DNA from: Dolomedes plantarius
Taxonomy: Eukaryota > Arthropoda > Arachnida > Araneae > Dolomedidae
Reading direction: 5' to 3'
NCBI GenBank assembly: GCA_907164885.2
Contig: OU015493.1
Span: 126,221,570 to 126,285,569 of the forward strand
DNA length: 64,000 nt
A program made the position numbers and the translations under genes. Under the pieces are notes generated by a model. It did not search any database and was not told where the DNA came from. It saw only the letters and a list, made by a program, of their open reading frames with translations. Below are positions 33,534 through 43,741 of the stretch, in pieces (within the stretch, counting starts at the first letter, position 1; each line of letters opens with the position of its first letter).

Positions 33534-33634
33534 AAGCCGATGGGCTACAAACATCCATGCCAATAATGGGACTCGAACTCATAGATTCTGGGCCGAGTGT
33601 TAGCAGCCAAGCCATTCTGCCATCGCTCGGCCTG

Positions 33635-34624
33635 AGTTTAATGGAAGAGGGTTAATTGTGTTACCATAGGGGTACCATAATATAACAAACATGTTGCTAT
33701 TGAATATCATACAAATAAAACTCAGAGTTTCATTATTATTCAGATGTTATTCTAAACTGCAGATGTGATGACAAAATTTAAGATAGGAATAGAAATATAC
33801 TTAATATTTCACTGTGAATGACAGTAAAAAAATCATTTATAGTGAAATATTAAATTTAATTCATTTTCCGATTTATTTCCACTAGAAGTGACGCTTATTT
33901 CCTTATGAACTCTAAGTTATTTCAAAAGCTTCTTAGAAAGAACACAAACAACATAAACGGGACTAAAATAGCAGAATTTATCGAGAATAACCGACTTTTT
34001 AGCAAAGCCGAATCACGAAATTTCGTAATGAATTTCAAATATGACACGTTCCAAACAGAGCACGTTGCGCAAAGACCCTCACATTGCACCTCTCCGGGCA
34101 TTATTCACAGTTATTTATGTATCTGTCACCTTATAACTCTGCCGCGGGTTTTAGGGAATTTAATCAAAGCTCCTGTCGCCCCATTACTTTCGATAAGCTC
34201 CTTATCAAAGTGCGAGTTAAATATATATCTGGAGGTTTGTTAGAGTATTGACACTTCCTTCGCTTTCGGAAATATCTGGGAGGTTGGGAAAAGGAGGTGG
34301 GGATAGATTAGAATAGATTTCATTACATTTCAAAATATAAAGGTATTGTTTATCGAGCGATTGAAGTGGAGTATTTACGTCAATGTGATATGCCGAGAAT
34401 TTAATTGTTTGCTCAAGCAAATGTATATTCGGATGTGTGAAGTAAGGGAATTAGTAACAGTTGGATAAACACGTCTGCGAAGCGAGAATGAGATTTTCGC
34501 AAAGTTTGGGGGGCACTTACAACTTTAGAAGAACTTAGTTCAATTCAATTATTTTTGAAGTCAATGATTTAGAGTGGATTTAAGCCTCATTCGTTGCCTG
34601 GAAATAGTATTCTGGATAACATAC

Positions 34625-34626
<2 letters not shown>
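33635..34626. other. unannotated DNA
   Basis: The open frame at 33905-34243 has no recognisable motif. A short pair of near-identical words (CACTGTGAATGACAGT / TATAGTGAAATATTA) is the only structure seen. Confidence 0.5.

Positions 34627-34696
<70 letters not shown>
34627..34696. repeat. (AT)n microsatellite
   Basis: Pure AT tract of about 70 bp abutting the left end of the pogo/Tigger element. Confidence 0.95.
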
Positions 34697-34699
<3 letters not shown>

Positions 34700-36080
34700 T
34701 AGACGCTCGTTAATTCGAACTCGGTTAATTCGAACTAATCCAAAGGCCCCCAAAAACTTGTATTGGAGTTAATGTTAAAAATATCTCGTTAATTCGAACT
34801 AAATTTTGATCAATTCGGTTAATTCGAACTAAAAATTTGACAAAAAAAATTTCTTTTTCCTCAATTAACGGCGAAAACACACGCTGTATTTATTATTTTG
34901 TGTGTCAAAATCACCTGTATTTTTTTTCTATGTAAAGAGGCACATGCCTGCATTCCTAGACACTATTGCATTTCCGCTAAACGTTAGTGGTTATTGTCCT
35001 TATCAGTGCTTAACGGACAAAGTGATTTTCCGTTATTTGTATCGATTTTCTTAGAATTTCAGAAAAACCAGTCTTTACTACAGATTCTAGGGAGCTGCGT
35101 CAGTTATGCCTGCAGTGCAAAAAATCAGGATGTCTACGAGTGGAAAGTACAAAACCCTAATTTTGGAGACAAAGGTAGAAATTTTAGAGAGAGTAGAGAA
35201 TGGCGAATGTAAAACAAAGTTAGCAGCTGACTATGGAATTTAAAAAAAATCTTGTCAACTTATTTGAAAAACAAGGAGTCAATTTTAGATTCATGGGAAA
35301 AATCAAAATTTGCTAGAGGAAGGAAACGCAGGAGAAATGCATCCCAAGAATATCTAGAAAAAGCTCTACTGCTATGGTTCCAGGATGTTAGATCTCGAAA
35401 TTTTCCGATAAATGGATCCCGAGTGCTGAGGAAGGCTGATGAATTGGCAAGTCGAATGGGTAATGAAGATTTTAAATGCAGTGATGGATGGCTTTCACGA
35501 TTTAAGTCAAGGCACAATATTTCTTATCAAACTGTATGTGGCCAAAGCTCTGATGTAAACGAAGACGTATGCATTAATTTCGGTAGGAAACTGCCAGGGC
35601 TTTTCTCTACTTACCTGCCGAAAGATATTTTTAATGCGACCATAATGGACAAAGCCATAATGGACTCTATTAAAACTCTGAAAGCATTTATTCAGATGGA
35701 ACCGTCCTCTGAAAATGAATTGAAATGTTTACTTCAAATCCAGAAGTTGGCTGAACAATGTAGGCATCATAAACAAAACCAAACATCCACTTTACAGTTT
35801 TTCCCCAAAGTGTAATTCGTATTTTTAATTAAAGTTTACTTTCTACTGCATATCTTCTGCTTCATTTTATGATTAAGGCAAGTCTGTATTGCTTTTTAAT
35901 ATGTTAATTTTAGATAACATAGTATAATATATTTTCCGGGGTTATACATACTAGGAGATTTTTCTTCGTCAGTGATACACTTTTAAAGTTATATATTTTC
36001 TCTTAACATCGGATAATTCGAACTTCGGATAGTTCGAACTTTTTTTCGAGTACCTTTGAGTTCGAATTAACGAGCGTCCA

Positions 36081-36083
<3 letters not shown>
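34697..36083 (+). mobile_element. pogo/Tigger-like element, internally deleted
   Basis: The left tip is CAGTAGACGCTCGTTAATTC and the inverted right tip CAGTGGACGCTCGTTAATTC. Subterminal GTTAATTCGAACT blocks occur on both sides. TA flanks it within (AT)n tracts. It is 1387 bp, about half the length of a full Tigger element, and its transposase lacks the catalytic core. Confidence 0.9.
35130..35815 (+). pseudogene. Tigger-like transposase: CENP-B HTH region joined to C-terminal tail, DDE core deleted
   Basis: From the ATG at 35130 the frame reads a Psq-type N-terminal HTH (STSGKYKTLILETKVEILER onward). It stops at about 35238 next to an A8 run, and the matching frame resumes at 35252, so there is a frameshift in the run. 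The CENP-B-type HTH follows (RNASQEYLEKALLLWFQDVR ... GWLSRFKSRHNIS) as in Tigger transposases. After LPGLFSTYLPKDIFNA the sequence jumps to an acidic/helical tail (MDSIKTLKAFIQ...) and ends. Roughly 200-250 residues holding the three catalytic acidic residues are absent. Such a truncated product could still bind Tigger ends, but with the frameshift it is best called a pseudogene. Confidence 0.85.

Positions 36084-36137
<54 letters not shown>
36084..36137. repeat. (AT)n microsatellite
   Basis: AT tract of about 54 bp between the Tigger-like element and the Tc1-like element D. Confidence 0.95.
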
Positions 36138-36141
<4 letters not shown>

Positions 36142-36149
36142 CACATATA

Positions 36150-37676
36150 CACTCACTTCCAAAAGTTAAGCACGGAGCGGTAAAATGCGAAAAAATGGAC
36201 AAGTACTGCTTTGATTGACGTGAAATGCTGCAAGTAAGTAGTTCTATGTTTATCCATGAAACAAAACAAAGAATTAGAGATAAAAAAAATATTGAATTTT
36301 CATAAATTATAAGTTGACGTCATATTTGCGTAATTAACAAAATGATGTTTCAATGCAAAACAAACAACCAAAACCGACATTAATAGGGTATGTGAGCACC
36401 CCTCACCTTTATACAAAGTGTACAAAGTGTGATTATGCTTGTTACGAGGTGATCGATCACCGCAGAGTCCAGTAATCGCCATTCCTCCTGTAGGGCAGTT
36501 TCTAAATCTCGAGAGAGGCTGGAGGTGGGAAATGTCTATATACAGCACGGCCGAGGGCATCCCAAAGATTTTCAAATGGATTAAGGTCCGGCAAGCAAGC
36601 CGGCCACTCCACACGCGCAATCCCCTCACTCTACAGAAAGTCGTCAATGATGGCAGCTCTATGGGGACTGGGATTATCGTCCATTAAAACAAAAGAAAGA
36701 CCAACTGCTGCAGCGTACAGTTTCAGAGTGGGGTCTAGGACTTCATCTCGACACCGTACAGCCGTCACAGAACCTCGCCTGTAGATGTGCAGGTCGGTGT
36801 GATATCCCAATGAAATCCCTGCCCAGACCATGATGCTTCCACCGCGGAATGCATGATTCTCGGTGATGTTCTCGGGCCGATTGCGTGTACCTTGTTTCCT
36901 CCAGACCCTTACACGCTTATCATTAGGTTATAGGGCAAATCTGGACTCATCTGTGAACATAACGTTGCCCCAATCAGACACAGTCCAATTCACATGCTGG
37001 CGGCACCACTTTAATCGTGCCCCTCTGGATTGGACGGATAAAGGAACAGAAACTCGTGGTACCCGGGTGTACAGACCATTCATGTGTAGCCTTCGACAAA
37101 CAGTAGTAGCAGATATCGTCTTACCAATGGCCGCTGCAACCATAGATGTCACACGTTTGGAGGTTATCTTCGATTCCGCTTGGCTACAACAGCAATATAT
37201 TGATCTTCCGAGGGGTCGTAACCCTTGGACGACCATCTACAGGTCTTCGGACAACTGTTTGGCTGGTTTGGAAATGTTTCCATAATCGTGAAATGACGGA
37301 ATGATGAATGCCGAAGAAAAGAGCAACATCTGTGATTGACTGTCCTGCTTCAATGCGTCCGCCAGCCCGCCAGCACTCAGAATCTTCCATTAGTCTTCTG
37401 GAAGCCATAGAAACACGTCTAGCTTGAAAACAAACCATACGAATGTTCTAAACACCTTTCATCAGGACTTACATGCAACTCCTGTAACCCTTCGCAATGC
37501 CGGCTTCTTATACGACAGCCTGTTTTGCATATTTCTCGACGCGAAACCGTGATTGGCTGTTACCTAACATATATGCATACTTCCTTCTACCTTTTCAGCA
37601 AATTTCAGCTTCTTTAATTCAGATTGGCTTACGGAAATTAACATTTTCCTCTCCGTGCTTAACTTTCGGAAGTGAG

Positions 37677-37678
<2 letters not shown>
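36150..37678 (-). mobile_element. Tc1-like element D, decayed
   Basis: The left tip CACTCACTTCCAAAAGTTAA and the inverse of the right tip (CTCACTTCCGAAAGTTAAGC) form a terminal repeat of about 25 bp. TA-rich microsatellites adjoin both ends. The minus-strand transposase is broken by several stops and shifts. Confidence 0.85.
36440..37438 (-). pseudogene. Tc1-like transposase D (DD34E), multiple disruptions
   Basis: The N-terminal piece (37184-37438) carries an HTH (SITDVALFFGIHHSVISRLW) and the GRPRVTT linker. The next piece (36928-37236, other frame) has the second HTH and FTDESRFAL with the first aspartate. The third (36631-36831) holds SFVLMDDNPSPHRA with the second. Beyond a stop near 36630 another stretch reads PDLNPFENLWDALGR with the catalytic glutamate, 34 residues from the second aspartate, then more stops. 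At least two frameshifts and three stops, so it is long dead. It is a different lineage from elements A and B. Confidence 0.85.
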
Positions 37679-37736
<58 letters not shown>

Positions 37737-37738
37737 CA
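37679..37738. repeat. compound (TA)n(CA)n(TA)n microsatellite
   Basis: TA, then CA, then TA dinucleotides directly after Tc1-like element D. Confidence 0.9.
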
Positions 37739-37740
37739 TG

Positions 37741-37983
<243 letters not shown>

Positions 37984-38018
37984 TTATATACATATATATA
38001 CATACATACAGATATATA

Positions 38019-38191
38019 CAGTGGAATCTCAATCTATCGTTTTTCAAGGGATCGACTGAATTGAACGATAAATGCGAGAAAACAATAGATGCGGGAACAT
38101 AACAAAGCAATATGATCGCCGGGACTGGGTGAACTAAACGACACATACGGGAAAACGATGTTTTAGAGAACGATCGATCGAGATTCCACTG
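38019..38191. mobile_element. pogo-type MITE 1
   Basis: The tips CAGTGGAATCTCAATCTATCG and inverse CAGTGGAATCTCGATCGATCG, with TA on both sides, are of pogo/Tigger style. 173 bp with no coding content. Confidence 0.8.
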
Positions 38192-38220
38192 TATATTCAT
38201 GCGTATATTGTATATAAATA

Positions 38221-38358
38221 CAGTGGAACCTATTGTGTCGTGTACTTCATCCAGACCAAATGATAATATTTCTTTGTTATGTTCCCTCATCCATAGTTTT
38301 CCCTCATTTATCTATCAGAGCTATCGGTCCCTTGAAAGACGATAGATCGAGGTTCCTT
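38221..38358. mobile_element. pogo-type MITE 2, right tip eroded
   Basis: Starts CAGTGGAACCTATTGTGTCG after a TA. The inner part (TTGAAAGACGATAGATCGAGGTTCC) matches the right arm of MITE 1 and then runs into a CT microsatellite, which has replaced the last bases. Confidence 0.6.
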
Positions 38359-38376
38359 CCTCTCTCTCTCTCTCTG

Positions 38377-38443
<67 letters not shown>

Positions 38444-38502
38444 GAGAGAGAGAGGGAGGGAGAGAGAGAGGGGGAGAGAGAGAGAGGGGGAGAGAGAGGG
38501 AG
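38359..38502. repeat. compound (CT)n(TA)n(GA)n microsatellite
   Basis: CT, then about 60 bp of TA, then GAGAG/GGGAGA purine repeats. The CT and GA arms can pair around the TA centre, so the unit could form a cruciform. Confidence 0.9.
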
Positions 38503-38791
38503 ATTACGAACTTTCGTTTGAATAAAATTTCTTGAATTCTGCATTAATCAGTAAAATGGTATTCTTAGACGATTGAAATATTGAGATTCTGGACTGTTGA
38601 AAAAGAGTCTGACGAATGAAAAATGAGAGATCAGTTTCAAACAGCAAAGCAAACCTTAAAAAGCATGAACGGGAATACAGCTGAGGGGTTTAAGTTTGAC
38701 AGGAAATTTTATGGAGGAAAGTGTGCCATTTAAAAAAAATCAGCAAAAGTGTCGAGATCCCGCGAATAAGTTCTTCCGGGTCCCTAAAGTT

Positions 38792-39043
38792 CACTTCCTT
38801 AGGAATCTTCATCCTTTATTCCACATCGACAGGCTAGCGCATGGATGCCGATCTCACTTCCTTAGGAATCTACATCCTCTTTTCCGCCTCGACAGGCCAG
38901 TGCATGGGTGGCGATCTCACTTTTTTAGGAATCTACATCCTCTTTTCCACCTCTTCAGACCAGCGCATGAGTGCCGATCTGACTTCCTTAGGAATCTACA
39001 TCCTCTTTTCAACCTCGTCAGGCCAGCGCTTGAGTGCCGATAT
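38792..39043 (+). repeat. 63-bp minisatellite, four units
   Basis: Units start at 38792, 38855, 38918 and 38981, each with ACTTCCTTAGGAATCTACAT-like and CAGGCCAGCGCATG-like cores. As 63 is a multiple of three, one frame (38696-39061) stays open and reads a 21-residue repeat (FLRNLHPLF... core). There is no other evidence of a gene. Confidence 0.9.
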
Positions 39044-40229
39044 CATCCTGTTGATAGATAGCACTTGACATTTTCAAGACGAAAAACACTTAAAGCATGA
39101 TGTACTGTTATACCGTTGTGTAGCACTAAAAACTCAGGGTCATCGGGCCACCTCGTGTTAACTATATTACCCACTGTTCATATAATGTACAAGGTATAAG
39201 TATGTATATATATAAGGGCCTGGGTGTGTGTGCTCGCCCACATTATATAAATATTCACTTCCTCGGCTTACATTACCTTTCCTCTTTTATACTTTAATAC
39301 CAAATCCGGTACAGTTGGAGGGCATAACCAACAGCCTAAATTCGCATTTGGCATGTACCTAACGCTAATTTAGCGAGCTGTTTTACCCTCATTCAGTACC
39401 ATGAAACAGACATTCAGGAATACTCATTCCCATAGTTATATTCCACGGTTTCGCAATTTTCAGTGTACAATCTTTTACACTCAACTCTAGCGCTGTATTA
39501 AGAATTCTCTTTCGTATTTTCTCAGACTCTGTTAGATTGACTCTGTTTCGTATTTTCTCAGACTCAGTGAGATTATGAAAACTCAATTGGAGAAAGTGTC
39601 ATTTTAAAGGACTTTTCCTCGCAATATTTACTAGTTTGAATAGAGTTGTCCTACTTATTCGTCTATTGGGTCCAAAGATTTTGTGTGTTGGGCATTCTTG
39701 CATTTCTACCTAAATTAAGATTTCTCCAAACTGTATGAAAAAAATAACATTTTTTTTTCGCATTTTCTAAACTTGAACAACTTTTATGCTTCCTCATGTC
39801 AAGGACCATATGCCAGTGTTTCAGTGTCTTTGGTAAATAAACATCAATTAAAATGAATATTATGTGATGAGTAACTGGTACCTGTCCTTCAATAGTTTTT
39901 GTGGAGTGTTTTACGACAAAATGCATAGATAACGCCCTCGTGGGAGGGGCCCCAATTGTAAATATATATGTCACCATCGTACCCATCTGTTTTGTACCTA
40001 GGTTTAATCCATGTTATGGATATCTCATGTATAGATTTACAATTGTGATCTATTTAGTAGGTTTAGAATATATTATCGCAACACATTTTTTTTCAAGGAA
40101 AATGCCATTTACAGTTAGTTTAAAGCTTACATTCTTCTACCCTATAGTACCATTTATTGGTATAAAAGGAATCACATTATATAATGATTCTGCATGCATC
40201 GAAATCCTGTTTGAAAGAGGGATACACTG
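39044..40229. other. unannotated DNA
   Basis: A 36-bp imperfect duplication (TTTCGTATTTTCTCAGACTC twice) lies at about 39509-39572. Overlapping frames around 39663-40266 show no recognisable motif. Confidence 0.5.
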
Positions 40230-40411
40230 TAAGGGCCCTTTCACACAGCGTCTGTCAGCGTCATAGTTACTCGTATTGACATATTCTAAACCAATCACAG
40301 AGCTTAACAATTGAGCTTAACAATTTCGTGGCCAATCGTTTGGAGGTTTGTAATTGGTTAAATATTTTTCAATACAAGTGACGCTGACGGACGCAATTTG
40401 AACAGCCCCTA
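40230..40411. mobile_element. palindromic MITE, copy 3
   Basis: 182 bp with TA edges. Starts TAAGGGCCCTTTCACACAGC and ends GAACAGCCCCTA. It contains the shared blocks in inverse order of arms relative to copies 1 and 2 and an extra 13-bp duplication (GAGCTTAACAATT twice). Confidence 0.85.
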
Positions 40412-41068
40412 AGGGTTGCCTATTTGTAAAATATCAAAATCAATTATCAACACATCGCATATCACACACTACGATACATCATAATACAGTTTCCTGAATT
40501 TGTAAGTAATGAAATTTTTTTTCCATATTTTTCTGTTACATGACACATGCTTTTTCCTCTCAGACTAACAAAACGGACCTGAATCCTCAAAATAATGTGA
40601 AATCGATATATTTGAAAATACTTATGTGGAAACATTGATCTCTGAAGAGGAGAAATTTAAATCTAAGTTATGCCAATATTAAAAAATCATCGTTTTCTAT
40701 GGTATTACAAATAAATCAATATTGACAGTTTGAGAAGAGTAAGTAAATGGAATGTTTCTTTAACACGTGAATTTGTTCGTTTGTTTATTGTCGTGTCTAC
40801 GAATAGTGCAAAGCACTATCCATAGAAGAGGGGTGCCATTGCCTCAAGAGAGAACACGTGCATTTAAGGTTATAGACACTTTCAGAGGACTGTTGCATTT
40901 ACATTTTCGATAATTCACCGATAAATAAATTTCAGACTGTCAGTATTAACACTTCAGCATCTAAAAGTGCATCTACATTCATGTAAAGACGTATAACTTC
41001 CTTTTCATATTCAGTGTTATACCTCATAAATTAAATCAGAAATTCGTAACCCTTTTCGTAACGTGTAA

Positions 41069-41069
<1 letters not shown>
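40412..41069. other. unannotated DNA
   Basis: Nothing supported. Confidence 0.5.

Positions 41070-41111
<42 letters not shown>
41070..41111. repeat. (AT)n microsatellite, left of gypsy insertion
   Basis: AT tract split by the LTR element that follows; the tract resumes at 47898. Confidence 0.9.
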
Positions 41112-41115
<4 letters not shown>

Positions 41116-41587
41116 ATATAAAAATAATTTTTATATTAATTATCTGACTTGTCTATATTCCTATAAAACATAATTTATTCCATTTCTAATGATGATATAA
41201 TAGCTCTTAAAGTTTGCAGTAGTTAATCCCTTCGTTCCCCTATAGACAGAGAAATATCCTGATAGACTTAGAACAGCCTCTGTCTAGGGAGACTGAACCG
41301 ATAAGAATCATCGGACACGCCCTAGTCCATGACGTAGCATAGCGTCATAGGGATTATTGCTTACACCAAGTCTTCTGTATGTTCCCGATATAAAATGTGA
41401 ACACGGCATGAAGCCGGGCTCTTCTTTATAATGATTGTACATAGAATATGTCACACGGTCTAGCTCCCTCCCTATGGGGAACTCCATATGAACAACAATA
41501 AAACTATTTTAAATCATTCGACTGTTTACTGCGTCCCAAGAATTCTTTTATAGCTGTTCCAACGATGCCTATTGCTATGATATTACA
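41112..41587 (+). repeat. 5' LTR of gypsy element 1
   Basis: TGTAATATAA ... GATATTACA, beginning TG and ending CA with an 8-bp inverted tip (TGTAATAT/ATATTACA). A TATAAAA-like box is at about 41391 and AATAAAAC at about 41500. Confidence 0.95.
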
Positions 41588-42238
41588 AGCCGGCAGGATA
41601 ATAAAGGGGGCTAGACAAAACGATTAAATTTTGTGGGACGCAGGCGAGGGCTAAAGTTTATGAGTGGAGCAGGGCTCCTCCGCCGTTCTTGGAGGAATGT
41701 GTTGTGTCTACCCGCGAACTTCCCTGTTAAACCGAAACGGAAGCTGGAATACAGATGGAGGATGACAGACAGCGTTTTAAGAGGTGTTAGTTCCGATGCA
41801 GTATTCCTACGGCCACTGCGACATCAATAATGTTTTTGCGTGTGAATACACTTGTTTTGAAAAGGACCAACCTTCTGTTCGAACTGGATCCCAAAGCCTG
41901 GATACTTTCCTATTTGAGTGCTACCTGTGGATTAATCAAAGAACAGTGCGAGTCCAATGCTTCCAGGATTAAAATACACGAAAGTGAACAATCTAAGCCG
42001 ATTTTTTTTTCGTTTCGTGCATGACGATTCCAGTGAAATATGAACAAAAACTGTACATAAGGATACCACAGGAAACTGTACCACAGGAAACTGTGGATAG
42101 GAATTTTTTTTTTGAATTGAATAATGAATAATTTTAACAAATGGTTTATATCTCAATATGCTGTAGTTTTATAATGGTTTATAACTGAATCTGCTTTATG
42201 TGTAAATATTTTGGAATTTGTATATTAATATTGTAACC

Positions 42239-43720
42239 ATGTTACTTAAGGATATTGACGTAATTTGTAAAGCTTTGAAGAAGCAAAAAGCTTCAACGGT
42301 CAAGTTATTAGATAAACTCATATTCCAAAATGGAAACACGAGATTAGATCGTAATAGAGTTTTAAATTTTTGTGGCTTTAAATATGAAGTTGGAGATAAA
42401 GAGTTTTTAGCTAAAGTGAATGAAATTTCAGAACAGTTTAAGTTAGCGGAATTGATTAAGATTTGTGATATTTTAAATATTTCGGGAGAAGGTGAAAAAG
42501 AGGAAATTACTAAACATATTATTTCGTGCTTATCTAATTTCGAATTTCTTAAAAATTCGATAATTGCAGAGGACATTTCGGAAGACGAAATTAGTCTCGA
42601 AACAGAACAGGCTGAATTTCAGTCCGGATCCACAAATAAAGTCAATAATGAAAATAGTACTCAAACCGAAACAGGTGGGGTACAACTTACAGATATTACC
42701 GCAAATACTACTCAAACCGAAAACCTTATAAGTAATAACGAAAATGATACCCAAACCGAAACGTTTGGAGTCAAAATGAAAAATAATACAAGTAGAGAAC
42801 ATGAAATCAAAAGCAGTAATGACGAGGAAAACAGTTATTCTAAAATCGAAAATGTCGATAAAAATTCAAAATTGTCAAACATGGGAGAAACAAAAATTAT
42901 GGTAAACTTCTCTGACATTGAGGCAGTGATTCCTCTCTTTAAGGGAGAAAAACATGAAAATATCGTACAATGGTTTGAAACTTTTGAAAATCATGCTGCA
43001 TTATTCTCCTTATCTGAGTTTCATAAATTTTTATTCGCAAAACGTTGTCTTAGGGGGAACGCACTTCTGTTCATTCGTAGTGAAACTTCAGTCAATTCTT
43101 TTGACAAACTAAAGAAATTATTAATTGAAGAGTTTAAAGTAACATATAATTCGGCGGAAATACATAACATCCTACAAAAACGTAAAATAAAATATAATGA
43201 GTCAATGCAAGAATATTTTTTAACCATGAAACAAATTGCTAATCAAAGTAATATAGACGAAGGTGCTTTAATCACTTACGTCATTAACGGGATTAATGAC
43301 ACTACACAGAACAAAGCCATTTTATATGGATGTAAGAATTTAGTTGAGTTTAAAAATAAATTGAAAATTTACGAACAAATTCGCAAAGACATGGACAAAG
43401 TAAAAGTACCGTTCCATCGGGTACCCTATACGAATGGAAAGACAGAAAAACTGAAACCGGAAATCCGTTGTTTTATTTGTCAACAGCTAGGACACAAATC
43501 TTTCCAATGTAGTAAGGACAAGAAAATTGCACCACGAATGTATAATAATTCAAAACCAGCAAAGGCTCAAACGACGCATGCGGTGCAAGAGATGCCCCCC
43601 AACCCCTGTAAGTTTTGCGCAAGCATAGGGATCATGAATTCTTATCATTGGGGATTCTCTTGCATCAATAGACCATCTACGTCTGAATTTGCAGCGCCTA
43701 AGCCACAACCCGAAAAGTGA
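42239..43720 (+). CDS. Gag of gypsy element 1
   Basis: Structural polyprotein that assembles the particle and binds RNA. The ATG at 42239 gives about 493 residues. After a helical N-terminus, a polar linker repeats an ENxTQTE motif three times (about residues 140-180). The capsid follows (FSDIEAVIPLFKGEKHENIV ... WFETFENHAALF), as in Ty3/gypsy. A canonical CCHC knuckle CFICQQLGHKSFQC lies at 43469-43510. A second, unusual metal-binding-type motif at 43607-43663 has spacing C-x2-C-x9-H-x4-C and contains YHW. The stop TGA (43718-43720) is followed by CAATTA and the protease frame continues in phase 0, so a minority of ribosomes may read through into Pol. The second gypsy element at 60.4-64 kb keeps both the odd finger and the stop context. 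Confidence 0.92.
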   Translation: MLLKDIDVICKALKKQKASTVKLLDKLIFQNGNTRLDRNRVLNFCGFKYEVGDKEFLAKVNEISEQFKLAELIKICDILNISGEGEKEEITKHIISCLSNFEFLKNSIIAEDISEDEISLETEQAEFQSGSTNKVNNENSTQTETGGVQLTDITANTTQTENLISNNENDTQTETFGVKMKNNTSREHEIKSSNDEENSYSKIENVDKNSKLSNMGETKIMVNFSDIEAVIPLFKGEKHENIVQWFETFENHAALFSLSEFHKFLFAKRCLRGNALLFIRSETSVNSFDKLKKLLIEEFKVTYNSAEIHNILQKRKIKYNESMQEYFLTMKQIANQSNIDEGALITYVINGINDTTQNKAILYGCKNLVEFKNKLKIYEQIRKDMDKVKVPFHRVPYTNGKTEKLKPEIRCFICQQLGHKSFQCSKDKKIAPRMYNNSKPAKAQTTHAVQEMPPNPCKFCASIGIMNSYHWGFSCINRPSTSEFAAPKPQPEK

Positions 43721-43741
43721 CAATTAATAGTATCCGGATAC
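43718..43741 (+). promoter_or_regulatory. putative gag-pol readthrough signal
   Basis: TGA CAA TTA fits the STOP-CAR-YYA leaky-stop context known from tobamoviruses. Three bases later comes GTATCCGGATAC, a perfect 12-bp palindrome (43730-43741). The arrangement is identical at 61492-61515. Activity is inference. Confidence 0.55.

Larger units (their letters stand above)
32665..33634 (-). repeat. tRNA-derived SINE, copy 2, split by a TIR element
   Basis: On the minus strand the head (A-box-like GCGATGGCAGAATGGCTTGG and B-box-like GAGTTCGAGTCCCA) occupies 33534-33634 and runs to ATCGGCTTTA. The tail (GTCCCGGTCTAATTAGTTC, then a CCAACC end) resumes at about 32665-32740. Both parts align with copy 1 at 5852-6048. 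The 793 bp between them is a separate TIR element, so the SINE was in place first. Confidence 0.75.

Noticed and set aside
39663..40266. Overlapping opposite-strand frames of about 110-120 codons
   Set aside because: Neither shows a family motif; the plus frame runs into a MITE. Chance frames.
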